Of a DNA stretch of 32,532 nucleotides, positions 16,459 to 24,681 are shown piece by piece. The notes under the pieces are model-generated. The model was not told the origin of the DNA, ran no database searches, and worked only from the letters and a program-made list of their open reading frames with translations. The DNA is from Planctomycetaceae bacterium. Lineage in GTDB: Bacteria > Planctomycetota > Phycisphaerae > Tepidisphaerales > Tepidisphaeraceae. Numbering within the stretch: position 1 is the first letter of the stretch; each line of letters begins with the position of its first letter. The position numbers were made by a program, and so were the translations under genes. The stretch spans positions 1 through 32,532 of the forward strand of contig JAIYCY010000004.1 of NCBI GenBank assembly GCA_027487775.1. Reading direction: 5' to 3'.

Positions 16459-17556
16459 TTATCGGGCGTGCGTTGGGATGCGTATAGTGTCGTGCAGAGC
16501 AGCCTCGAAGAGTCGCGCGCTTTGCGGCCAGGTGTTGGCTTCTGCGGTCGCGCGGGCGCGGTTCGCGATGGAGCGGTATTCGGACTGTTCAAGTTGGGAG
16601 AACTTCATGAGGGCGGCCGCGATGGCGTGAGGATCGTCGTGCGGGACGAGCAGCCCACCGCCGGGTGTGATGAGTTCGGGAGCTGCACCCGCGGGCGTTC
16701 CGATCACAGGGGTTCGACAGGCCATCGCTTCGAGAATGGGCAGGCCGAATCCTTCGGATCGCGAGGTAAAGAGCCAGACGTCTGCGGCCGCGTAAGCGTC
16801 GCGAATCTGCTCCTGCGTGGGTCGATAGTGATACTGCGTGCCCGCCGGAAGCGGATGTTGCGCGTCGATCGATTCCTGTCCGAAGGCGACGACCTTGAGA
16901 TTGATGCCCGATCGCCGCGCTTCTTCGATGCCTCGGACGGCGATATCGGTGCCTTTGAACGAGAGATTCGAGTGCATCAGCCCGACGGTGAGCACCGGAT
17001 GTCGATCGCGCGGCGGGGCGTTGAAGAAGTCAGCATCGACGCCGTTGGACACGACATCGATTGAGGCAACTCCAAACTCCTGTCGACCAAGCTCTGCGAG
17101 CCATTGCGCGACGACGACGCGGCGAAATCCGGGCAAGCGCCAGGTCGCGGCGACGCGGTCGATCGGCTGACGCGGGAATTGACGCTCGTCATGCTGAATG
17201 AGATGAACCTTCGCGCCGCATCGCGCAGGTAGCATCGCCGCCCAGTCGGCGGTTTCCCACCAACTCGCGACGACGATGTCGGCATCGGGCAGATCGCGAG
17301 CTTCGATCGGGCGACATCGATCGAGCACGCGGCACGAGACTTTGGTCGATTGAAAGTGATGCGGATGATTCTGCGGCCGATTGAATCCACGGCCCTTAAG
17401 CCACTCTTTCGCCCGGACGTGCAGCTTAAATTCCGGCAACGGCCGCCAGACCGCAAGCACCTCGTGCCCCGCACGTCGCAGATGTTCCGCGTAGATCGCG
17501 CATACCCTGACCCCGCCATTCAAACTTGCGTGGGGCAGAAGGAAGGTCACACGCAT
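16459..17556 (-). CDS. family 4 glycosyltransferase, first gene of the polysaccharide cluster
   Basis: GT-B fold transferase of 365 residues. It begins MRVTFLLPHASLNGGVRVCAIYAEHL with the Gly-rich loop of the N-terminal domain. The C-terminal domain shows VGLMHSNLSFKGTDIAV and an intact EX7E motif in SRSEGFGLPILEAMACRTPVIGTPAG, followed by GGGLLVPHDDP. The ATG at 17556 follows 137 nt of non-coding DNA downstream of the TPR lipoprotein gene. That spacer holds two GTTCN3GAAC inverted repeats, so this gene may head its own transcript. Confidence 0.92.
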   Translation of the reverse strand: MRVTFLLPHASLNGGVRVCAIYAEHLRRAGHEVLAVWRPLPEFKLHVRAKEWLKGRGFNRPQNHPHHFQSTKVSCRVLDRCRPIEARDLPDADIVVASWWETADWAAMLPARCGAKVHLIQHDERQFPRQPIDRVAATWRLPGFRRVVVAQWLAELGRQEFGVASIDVVSNGVDADFFNAPPRDRHPVLTVGLMHSNLSFKGTDIAVRGIEEARRSGINLKVVAFGQESIDAQHPLPAGTQYHYRPTQEQIRDAYAAADVWLFTSRSEGFGLPILEAMACRTPVIGTPAGAAPELITPGGGLLVPHDDPHAIAAALMKFSQLEQSEYRSIANRARATAEANTWPQSARLFEAALHDTIRIPTHAR

Positions 17557-17599
17557 CGATCATTCTCCGGCGGACGGACCTCATCTCAATCGACTATGC

Positions 17600-17629
17600 G
17601 TTCGACGAACGAAGGTAAGTTCTGCGAAC
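17600..17629. promoter_or_regulatory. pair of GTTCN3GAAC inverted repeats, candidate operator
   Basis: Two 11-bp inverted repeats, GTTCGACGAAC at 17600-17610 and GTTCTGCGAAC at 17619-17629, have centres 19 bp apart, close to two helical turns. They lie 44 to 73 nt upstream of the minus-strand glycosyltransferase start at 17556. On the minus strand the proximal repeat is followed directly by CATAGT, a possible -10 box, so a bound protein would cover the promoter spacer. The half-sites resemble LexA-type GAAC/GTTC half-sites but the spacing does not match the known SOS boxes I recall. The regulator is unknown. Confidence 0.35.
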
Positions 17630-17693
17630 AGAAACATCTTCCATGAACGTTAGCAAATTCTGCGACCGAAGCCGACTTTCACTTGAACCCGGT

Positions 17694-18719
17694 TTACTTA
17701 CCCCATCGATTCAAAAGTTCTTTGATCTGAGGCTGATTGCCGTCGATTTTCAGGCTGTCCTGCCAGAGTTTGACGGCCTCCAGTCGCAGGGCATTGTTGA
17801 GTTGCAGGTCGGCTTCGAATTGCTGGATTCGGAGGTTGGCCTTGCCGTTGAGGGCGGGTATGGAGCGGGGCTGACGGGTGAGTATGGCATCGAATGCTGC
17901 GGCGGCGTCGTTCCAACGACGGGCGGCGGTGAGAGCTTCGCCGAGTTTGATGCGATGTGAGGCGGTGTCTTGCAGCTTGATGAGTTGTTCTGCGATAGCG
18001 ATGGCGTCGGTGAATTTTTTCTGAGTGACGAGATTTCCCTGCAGATTGCCCATGGTGACCAGGTTGTCCGGATCTAGTTCGAGGCTGCGGCGGTAACTTG
18101 CCTCTGCAAGGATTGTGTTGCCGCGTGATTCGTGAACCACGCCGAGATTCGCCCAGATGCGTGCATTTTGCGGATCGATGCGACTGGCGCGTTCGAGATA
18201 GAAGATGGCCGGATCAACCTCACCAAGCGAATAGTACGCGAGTCCGAGATTCATATTGGTGGCAAAATCTTCCGGAAGGAGTTCAACTGCGCGTACGTAG
18301 GCGCGTGAAGCGTCACGGAACCGCTCGAGCATCTGGTAGCTGAAGCCCAGGTGATAGTGATTGGCGTGCGAGTAGGGATCGAGGCTGGCTGCGATCTCAT
18401 AATGGGCGGCGGCGCGTTCGTAGTTGCGGTCTTCGCGATAGATGTCAGCGACGATTCGACGCGCCATGACGAGTTGAGGATTGCGTTCCAGCGCTTCTTC
18501 AAGATCGGCTACCGCACCGGCCCGATTTCCCGATTCCAGCGCGGTTACGCCTGAGACGTAATCCTCGACCGCGACAGGTGCGCCGGGCGTCGTGGGCGCA
18601 GTCGCACTCGGCGCGGCGCAGCCTCCGCCCCAGGAAACGAGCAGGGCCCCGACCGAAGCCAAGGCGGCCGAGGCAAGTGTGTTCCGATAACCGGATGAGC
18701 GATTCATGTCATGATTCAT
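17694..18719 (-). CDS. TPR-repeat lipoprotein
   Basis: Protein of 341 residues with a signal peptide ending in the lipobox-like SWGGGC (Cys near residue 34). A proline/threonine-rich linker follows, then at least seven tetratricopeptide repeats. Typical units are ALERNPQLVMARRIVADIYRE, ASLDPYSHANHYHLGFSYQM, VELLPEDFATNMNLGLAYYS and ASRIDPQNARIWANLGVVHE. It is likely an outer-membrane-attached scaffold facing the periplasm. PilF/PelE/BcsC-like TPR proteins assist assembly of surface structures, and its place just upstream of the glycosyltransferase operon suggests a role in polysaccharide export or assembly; this is inference. The ATG at 18719 is chosen; 18707 is also possible, and a TTG at 18740 is less likely. 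Confidence 0.88.
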   Translation of the reverse strand: MNHDMNRSSGYRNTLASAALASVGALLVSWGGGCAAPSATAPTTPGAPVAVEDYVSGVTALESGNRAGAVADLEEALERNPQLVMARRIVADIYREDRNYERAAAHYEIAASLDPYSHANHYHLGFSYQMLERFRDASRAYVRAVELLPEDFATNMNLGLAYYSLGEVDPAIFYLERASRIDPQNARIWANLGVVHESRGNTILAEASYRRSLELDPDNLVTMGNLQGNLVTQKKFTDAIAIAEQLIKLQDTASHRIKLGEALTAARRWNDAAAAFDAILTRQPRSIPALNGKANLRIQQFEADLQLNNALRLEAVKLWQDSLKIDGNQPQIKELLNRWGK

Positions 18720-18803
18720 GGCGATGGATATATCGACCAAAAGGGCCTAGGATATCGGTATTCGCTGGTTAATTTGTGCGTTTTTCTGAAAAATTGAGGA
18801 CGA

Positions 18804-18835
18804 GGTCGTTCCCGAACGACCGAGCCTGAGCTCAG
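18804..18835. promoter_or_regulatory. adjacent inverted repeats in a divergent intergenic region
   Basis: The spacer between the divergent TPR and GT2 genes holds GGTCGTTC-CC-GAACGACC at 18804-18821. Four bases on is the perfect palindrome CTGAGCTCAG at 18826-18835. An AT-rich tract with a run of T and then A residues (about 18770-18797) lies between these and the TPR gene. The sites end 34 nt before the TTG start of the plus-strand gene. They could be operators or the base of a short hairpin in its leader. Confidence 0.35.
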
Positions 18836-18869
18836 TTGCTGACGAGATTGAGCAGAAGCGGAGGCCGAA

Positions 18870-19724
18870 TTGAAGCTCCTGATCGCCATTCCGACCTATA
18901 ACGAAGCCCGGCATGTCGGGCGGGTGGTCGATGAAATTCTGCCTTATGCGAAGGACATTCTCATCATCGACGATGCCAGCACCGACTCGACCCCTGGGAT
19001 TGTCAAAGAGCTTCCGGTGCGCGTGATTCGACACGAGAAGAATATGGGCTACGGCGCTGCGTTGATTGACGCGTTCACCTATGCCGACCAGAGCGGCTTC
19101 GACTGGGTCATCACCATGGACGCCGACGGCCAACATGAGGCCGACTCCATCCCGACGTTCATCGAGGCGATCAAGACCGACGCGTGGGATCTGATCAGCG
19201 GCTCACGCTATTTGGCGGCCCGATGCGATGATGATTTACCGCCGCCGCAGCGACGTGGAGTGAACTTTCGGATAACGCGTACGATCAACGATCTTTTTGG
19301 GCTCGAGTTGACGGACAGTTTTTGTGGCTTTAAGGCGCATCGCACGAGCGCGATGAAGCGACTGGCGCTCTCGGAGACCGGTTATGCCTTTCCGCTGCAG
19401 CTATGGCCGCGCGTGTGGGAGTCGGGGCTGCGTGTGCGTGAGATTCCGGTCAGGCGAATCTACAACGATCCCAACCGCAGCTTTGGCACGCACCTGGACG
19501 ACGTTGATCGTCGGATGAAGCACTACATTGATGTGCTGAACGTCGAATTGACACGGATGGGTCGGCCGCCGATCGGTGTGCCCGGTCGCCCGCGCAAGGC
19601 GATGCCGAGTGCCGAAGCGATCGACGTGCCGGCGCGCGGGGAGATCGAAGGTACATCGACTCAACCACGTGCGAAGGATATGGTCGGCGGATGTTGTCAC
19701 GGCCCATGCTCGGCGCGCCGCTGA
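18870..19724 (+). CDS. DPM1-like family 2 glycosyltransferase
   Basis: Soluble GT-A fold enzyme of 284 residues, similar to dolichyl/polyprenyl-phosphate mannosyltransferases without membrane helices. Motifs are LIAIPTYNEARHVGRVV, IIDDASTDSTP at about 31-41, NMGYGAALIDAF, and TMDADGQHEADSIP at about 82-95 (metal site). Further on are ISGSRY and TDSFCGFKAHRTSAM near 150-165. The C-terminal 50 residues are polar and end in a Cys-containing tail (GGCCHGPC). The start is a TTG with a strong Shine-Dalgarno sequence (GCGGAGG, five nucleotides upstream), which decides it. It is followed by the next gene after a single base (TGAGATG), so the two are probably translated together. Confidence 0.93.
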   Translation: MKLLIAIPTYNEARHVGRVVDEILPYAKDILIIDDASTDSTPGIVKELPVRVIRHEKNMGYGAALIDAFTYADQSGFDWVITMDADGQHEADSIPTFIEAIKTDAWDLISGSRYLAARCDDDLPPPQRRGVNFRITRTINDLFGLELTDSFCGFKAHRTSAMKRLALSETGYAFPLQLWPRVWESGLRVREIPVRRIYNDPNRSFGTHLDDVDRRMKHYIDVLNVELTRMGRPPIGVPGRPRKAMPSAEAIDVPARGEIEGTSTQPRAKDMVGGCCHGPCSARR

Positions 19725-19725
19725 G

Positions 19726-21321
19726 ATGACGTTGGCATGTGTCGGTCGGTTTGTTTCTGGGTCGTTGCTGATGTCACGATATGCCGACTGGAAGGCCCCT
19801 CGCATCGATCAGGCCAATCTGATTTGGCCGGTGGTTACATCGTTGGGTGAGATAGGATCGCGCAATCACGAACAGTTGCGGGTCGCGACGGTGTTGATCC
19901 AGAAGACACCTCTTGCGGAGTTGCGCGCGGCGTCCCGGCGATTTGTCGGGCTACAGGACGACGAGTTGTCCATCGCGACGGGGCATCAGTCCGAGCTGTG
20001 GCATCCGGGCGTTTGGTTTAAGAACGTCGTGATCGATCGCGTGTCACGAAGCATGAATGCGAAGGTGAGGTCACGTGCGATGCACGTTTCGGTCGACACG
20101 GATCAACCGCGGCATTTGAATGTGCGATGGCCGATGACGGGGGGTCGGTTTGAGGTTGGGATCACGGACGATCCGCAGCTTGGTGAATCGCCTTGGGTCG
20201 GCGGATTGAGTGCGCCGACGCCTGGCCATCTCGCGAAACTCGAGCGTGAACTCGCCGAGGCGACGGCGACATTCGGTTTCACGCCGACGCTGTCCGAGTT
20301 TCTGTCGAAGCTGCGCATGTCTGCGATCGAAGGGTCGGAATTCGTTGAGCTCTCAAGCGCGATCGGCAACGGGATGCACGCGCTCGACTGGTCGCTCGGA
20401 CTCGATTACACGCTCCTGACGCTCTCGCCGATGCTGGAATCGGAAGGTTGGCTGGCGTTCGTACATCATTTGGCGGTGCATGCCGAGGGCTTTGCATCGA
20501 TCTACAACGCCGCACTCGCGGACTATCGGATCGAGCAGCGCATCACCTCCACGATGCGGCCGATGCCTGACCTCGTTGTCGAGGCGAATCATCGCATCGA
20601 GCTTCCGCTGTGGCTCGACGATCTGGCCGATCCGTCGCGCGGGCGATTGTCGGTGGAGCGTATCGACGATCGCTGGGCACTTTCGATCAAGGATCCATCA
20701 GGCCCGCGGGATGAGACTTCGATCGACGCTTTTGTATTTGATCCAGACGCAGAAGCATTCGATGGCGCGCGGAGGCTCAGGCGATGGCTCTTGTCGCATC
20801 GGCTCCGCATCGCACCGCGAGCGTTGACGCTGACGATGTTTCTGCGGCTTCTGGTCACGGATCTGTTTGTGCATGGGATCGGCGGGGGGCGATACGATCA
20901 GGTGACCGATCGGATCATCGAGCGATTCTTCGGGCTTCCTGCGCCCCGATTTGCGGTCGCGACTGCGACGCTTTATTGGCCGGGTTCGATGGGGCGTGAG
21001 CGGACGGATGTGTCGAGACTTCGACATCAACAACACCGGGCGCTACACGGATTGCTCGGCGAGACCAAGCGGTCGATGGTCGCATCGATCGCCATCGCGC
21101 GGCGACGATCGATCGAGCGGGCGACGCTCTTCGGCGAGCTGCGACGATCACTCCACGCGGCCGCGAGCGAGCAGGATCTCTTCAGGCAATGGCAGAACGA
21201 GTTGCACGCGGCTCGCACACGCGCAGCCGAGGATGCGGTGCAATTTGACCGCGAGCTTTTCTATGCGATGCAGCCGCGTGAACGGTTGCTTGCGATGATC
21301 GACACCGTCCGCTTGGGTTAA
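19726..21321 (+). CDS. uncharacterised protein with weak resemblance to BshC
   Basis: Soluble protein of 531 residues that I do not firmly recognise. Near residue 84 it has ATGHQSELWHPGVWFKN, which recalls the TGQQ..l..GP...K nucleotide-binding stretch of BshC, the cysteine-adding enzyme of bacillithiol synthesis. VSVDTDQPRHLN lies about 40 residues on, where BshC has its EDHD motif. A later block reads RALTLTMFLRLLVTDLFVHGIGGGRYDQVTDRI, and the last 110 residues are helical and charged, compatible with the BshC coiled-coil. No bshA or bshB homologue is evident nearby. The ATG at 19726 is 1 nt after the GT2 stop; an ATG at 19771 is an alternative. Coupling to a glycosyltransferase suggests a shared pathway. 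Confidence 0.6.
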   Translation: MTLACVGRFVSGSLLMSRYADWKAPRIDQANLIWPVVTSLGEIGSRNHEQLRVATVLIQKTPLAELRAASRRFVGLQDDELSIATGHQSELWHPGVWFKNVVIDRVSRSMNAKVRSRAMHVSVDTDQPRHLNVRWPMTGGRFEVGITDDPQLGESPWVGGLSAPTPGHLAKLERELAEATATFGFTPTLSEFLSKLRMSAIEGSEFVELSSAIGNGMHALDWSLGLDYTLLTLSPMLESEGWLAFVHHLAVHAEGFASIYNAALADYRIEQRITSTMRPMPDLVVEANHRIELPLWLDDLADPSRGRLSVERIDDRWALSIKDPSGPRDETSIDAFVFDPDAEAFDGARRLRRWLLSHRLRIAPRALTLTMFLRLLVTDLFVHGIGGGRYDQVTDRIIERFFGLPAPRFAVATATLYWPGSMGRERTDVSRLRHQQHRALHGLLGETKRSMVASIAIARRRSIERATLFGELRRSLHAAASEQDLFRQWQNELHAARTRAAEDAVQFDRELFYAMQPRERLLAMIDTVRLG

Positions 21322-21352
21322 CAGCGCCACCCGCTCCATCATTGCGCGTGGA

Positions 21353-23029
21353 TCAATCTTTTGGGCTTATGACATAGACCGTTCCGTCTTCGAATTGATG
21401 GAGCAGACGCATGGGCAAATCGCTCGCGAGTTTGTCCGCCGGCACGCGGCTGCGCGAGCGGGACCGGTTGAAGTAGACGATCACGCCGGGCTTCTCATGG
21501 AGGACCTCGCGCATGGCGCGCAGCTGATTGACATAACCCTCGGCGGGCCTCTTTGACAGCATGTTGAAGACCGTCGGCACCGGCCTGGCAAGGCGGCCGG
21601 TGCAGAGATAGATCGCGTTCGGTTGATGTGAATAGATCACTTCAGACTCCGGTCGCGTACGGATAAATTGCATCGTCTCAGACTCGCGCCAGATCTGACT
21701 CGCATAGCCCAGCCGATCTACAGGAGCACGCAAGGCCCATCGCGTTGCACTGACGCACTGTGAGCCGATACAGAAGGCCAAGAAGACCAGCGCCCATCGT
21801 CGCAGGCGTAACCCCGCCGGAGACGAGACGATCGCAAGCCACGCACAAGCCAGCACGGGCACGCACATGAACGCCGGCGCGAAAATGCGGAGGTCGAACG
21901 GGATGTAACCGTCAAGAAACGTGTGGGCGATGATGATGAACACGACGTAGCAGAGCATGAAAGTCACCACGACGAATCGGATGTGATGAGCGGGCGAACC
22001 CGGAGCAGTCGTGATCGGCTTGGATTCGTGTTGTGCTGGCGATTGCCCATGAAGGCGTGTCTGTAGGACGATGGCGATCATGGCAAAGGCAAGACCGACG
22101 AGGAGCGGAATCGTGCTGGCTTCGCCGATGGTCCAACGGATGGCGGCCTCGAGGAATTGTTCGAGCGATTCGAGACCGGGCGGATGGAATCCGAAGCTGC
22201 GCCCGCCTCCGACTTCGCCGGCCGCTCGGTTGTGGGCGAACATCGCAATCCCCGTCGCGATCGCGGGCGCGAAGATCAGAGTCGCATCGATCAACTTGCC
22301 CGACCATCGAGGGCGTGGTCCCATGCTGAGATGTGTTGGTGATGTCTCGCGCGAGATTCGAAGCTGATGGATCAGCCAGACCAAACCGACCGCGGCGAGC
22401 AGTGCCACACCCGCATAACGACTGGCCAATGCGATCGCGACGCCGACACCGGTCAATACGGAGGCAAGCGCGCGAGACCATGTTCTGTCGGAGACACGAG
22501 CGAGGTCGAGATACTTGCTGAGCCCTGCGAGTGCGAGGCTGGTGCCAAAAAGAGAGAGCGGTTCGCTAAGAACGAATGAAAAGACTTCAACGCCCGCGCG
22601 ATTGATGGACAACGCGAGGAGTCCACCGAGACAGAGCCAGCGAGTCGATGGATCTTGGGCCCGTGGATCGAGCGGGCATCGACGAAGCATCAGATAAAGC
22701 AGAATGAGAGTGGCCAAATGGCAGGCCGACAGCATCATGATCGACGCTTGTTCCAGATGCAGGTCGGCTGAAAGAACGACTGCGAGTGTGATGGACACAA
22801 GCGGCGAGAATTGTGTCAGCGGCTCAAGTTGACCGTCACCGTCGAAGGTTGTCAGGCCCTTTCCGGCGTGAAGATTTTGAGCCGCCTGAATGTAGGCGAA
22901 CGAATCGTTAACCAGTCCGGCACCATCACGAATGACGAAGTGAAGCAGGGAAACTCCGACGATCAGTGAGTGCCACAGCAGAACCGTAGCAAGGTTGTGA
23001 TGTTTGGATTGGGAGCGATCGAGGATCAT
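21353..23029 (-). CDS. GT39/ArnT-like membrane protein
   Basis: Integral membrane protein of 558 residues with about ten to twelve helices and a soluble extracytoplasmic C-terminal part of roughly 110 residues. After the first helix the loop reads GLVNDSFAYIQAAQNLHAGKGL, then PLTQFSPLVSITLAVVLS. This matches the 'D..Y...A..l..G.G' and 'f.Pl..l' pattern of PMT_2/ArnT-type transferases, with Asp as the likely catalytic residue. The C-terminal part (SEVIYSHQPNAIYLCTGRLARPVP) is of the kind seen in such proteins for acceptor binding. It converges on the BshC-like gene with a 31-bp gap and diverges from nuoJ. Substrate unknown. Confidence 0.75.
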   Translation of the reverse strand: MILDRSQSKHHNLATVLLWHSLIVGVSLLHFVIRDGAGLVNDSFAYIQAAQNLHAGKGLTTFDGDGQLEPLTQFSPLVSITLAVVLSADLHLEQASIMMLSACHLATLILLYLMLRRCPLDPRAQDPSTRWLCLGGLLALSINRAGVEVFSFVLSEPLSLFGTSLALAGLSKYLDLARVSDRTWSRALASVLTGVGVAIALASRYAGVALLAAVGLVWLIHQLRISRETSPTHLSMGPRPRWSGKLIDATLIFAPAIATGIAMFAHNRAAGEVGGGRSFGFHPPGLESLEQFLEAAIRWTIGEASTIPLLVGLAFAMIAIVLQTRLHGQSPAQHESKPITTAPGSPAHHIRFVVVTFMLCYVVFIIIAHTFLDGYIPFDLRIFAPAFMCVPVLACAWLAIVSSPAGLRLRRWALVFLAFCIGSQCVSATRWALRAPVDRLGYASQIWRESETMQFIRTRPESEVIYSHQPNAIYLCTGRLARPVPTVFNMLSKRPAEGYVNQLRAMREVLHEKPGVIVYFNRSRSRSRVPADKLASDLPMRLLHQFEDGTVYVISPKD

Positions 23030-23223
23030 TGTGCGGTGCCCAGAGCGACCGGATCATAAGGATTTGCGGACGCACATGGGCGCGGTGCGACTGCCTGTTG
23101 GTCCGGATCATCGGGGTTCGGATAAAGTGAAGGCGGCGGATTCTTGCATCGGTTTGGGGGTTGTCTTATGGTGCATCATTCACGCGGGAAGCGCTCTTGC
23201 GTGATGAGGAAGAACCACCGCGT

Positions 23224-24174
23224 ATGACATTGGATGTCCCCTGGATGTTGGGTTTGAGTGAATCGACGGCTACGGGTGCGGCATCGCCGTTTGCGGCGCC
23301 TGCGCTGACGGTGGCGTTGTGCGTGATCGCGGCGGTGGGGACGATGATCGCCTTGCCGGGTCGCTCGAAGACCAATGCCCTTCGGATCGCCGGTGCGGGG
23401 ATGATGGGGCTTGCATTCCTGACGATCGCGATTCTGCTGATCGTCTGGGCTGGTAAATCGCTGGGTTCGATCAGTTATGCGTATTTTTGGTTGTTTGCAG
23501 CGGTGTCGCTGATTTGTGCGGCGCGGGTCGTGACGCATCGGCTGCCGGTTTATTCTGCGCTTTACTTCGTGATCACGGTCTTTTCGACCGCCGGGCTTTT
23601 CGTCTTGATGTGGGCGGAATTTCTGGCTGCGGCGCTCGTGATCATTTATGCCGGTGCGATTTTGGTGACTTATACGTTCGTGATCATGCTGGCGAGCGAG
23701 GCGAGCGGAAAGGGCATGATCAGCAAGATTGCGGGTGGGGAGGCGGAACTCCCTGACCATGATGGAGTGGCGCGTGAGCCTGTCGTGGCATGCTTGACGG
23801 GGTTTGGAGTGCTGGGCGTGCTGATGTTCGCGATTTTCGACCGTGCGGGGGGATTGAATGCGTACGGCTCGATCGGTGACAGCCCGGCGATGACGCAGAC
23901 GGGATCGATTCAGGATCTGGCCGTTTACTTGTTCAGCGAGCAGCTGGTTTCGATGCAGGTAGCGGGCCTGATTCTAACGCTGGCGATGGTGGGCGCGATC
24001 ATGATCGCGCGGAAGCGTGTGATGTTTGCCGACGATGAACGACTGGCCTACGAGGCCGAGACGGTCGTGGGCCCGTCGACTCCTCCAGATGACAACCCGC
24101 ACAGCATTACCGTCAGCGGCGAATCGGGTCCGCGTGCCAAGCGGCCCGAGCCAGAGCTTGCGAGTTTGGATTGA
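23224..24174 (+). CDS. nuoJ: NADH-quinone oxidoreductase subunit J
   Basis: Membrane-arm subunit of respiratory complex I, 316 residues. Five core helices can be placed. The conserved region YSALYFVITVFSTAGLFVLMWAEFLAAALVIIYAGAILVTYTFVIML holds the pi-bulge helix 3 and the E..a..qiivYaGAi motif of NuoJ. Compared with the 184-residue E. coli protein it has an extra N-terminal helix, a 40-residue insert before helix 4 (GMISKIAGGEAELPDHDG) and a long polar C-terminus. The ATG at 23224 is chosen, with GAGGAAG further upstream; a TTG at 23161 would add 21 residues. It is the first gene of a nuoJKLMN block, with a divergent promoter region of about 190 bp upstream. Confidence 0.93.
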   Translation: MTLDVPWMLGLSESTATGAASPFAAPALTVALCVIAAVGTMIALPGRSKTNALRIAGAGMMGLAFLTIAILLIVWAGKSLGSISYAYFWLFAAVSLICAARVVTHRLPVYSALYFVITVFSTAGLFVLMWAEFLAAALVIIYAGAILVTYTFVIMLASEASGKGMISKIAGGEAELPDHDGVAREPVVACLTGFGVLGVLMFAIFDRAGGLNAYGSIGDSPAMTQTGSIQDLAVYLFSEQLVSMQVAGLILTLAMVGAIMIARKRVMFADDERLAYEAETVVGPSTPPDDNPHSITVSGESGPRAKRPEPELASLD

Positions 24175-24249
24175 GGTAGACGATCCGGATCTTTGATTTC
24201 ATGCCTTAACCCGGCAGATTGCAGCGAAAAGACCTTTACCCCGAATTTT

Positions 24250-24567
24250 ATGCCCACGCTCCCGGAAATCGGCCTGCAACATTACCTCTTCGTCGGGGCG
24301 GCGATGTTTTCGCTGGGCCTGATCGGGTTTTTGACGCGTCGAAACCTGATCCTGATGTTTCTCTGCACGGAAATGATGCTGCAAGGCGTAGCGATCACCA
24401 TGTGTGCCTTCGGCGCATATCACGGCAACATGGCGGGCCAGGCGTTTACGATCTTTATTCTGACCATTGCGGCCGCGGAGGCGTCGCTGGCGCTCGGGTT
24501 GATCGTGTTGCTGTTTAAGGAGCGTCACAACGTCGATTCGCACGCATGGAAGCAGTTACGTGGATAG
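24250..24567 (+). CDS. nuoK: NADH-quinone oxidoreductase subunit K
   Basis: Small membrane-arm subunit of complex I, 105 residues with three helices, close to the usual 100. The two buried glutamates that carry protons are visible in FLCTEMMLQGV (about residue 40) and AAAEASLALGL (about residue 76). LIGFLTRRNLILMFL on the first loop is typical. The ATG at 24250 starts exactly where NuoK proteins start; an upstream in-frame TTG gives an unlikely leader. The gene stands 75 nt after nuoJ and 114 nt before nuoL. Confidence 0.96.
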   Translation: MPTLPEIGLQHYLFVGAAMFSLGLIGFLTRRNLILMFLCTEMMLQGVAITMCAFGAYHGNMAGQAFTIFILTIAAAEASLALGLIVLLFKERHNVDSHAWKQLRG

Positions 24568-24681
24568 GCGTGCAGAGGGTCAGTCGTGGCGGTTCACGCG
24601 TGGCCAGACGGAGATCATGGCGAGACATGATGGTTTGTCGGTCGGTAGAGGGATTGACGTCAGAAGAAGAAAAAGTGTTCC

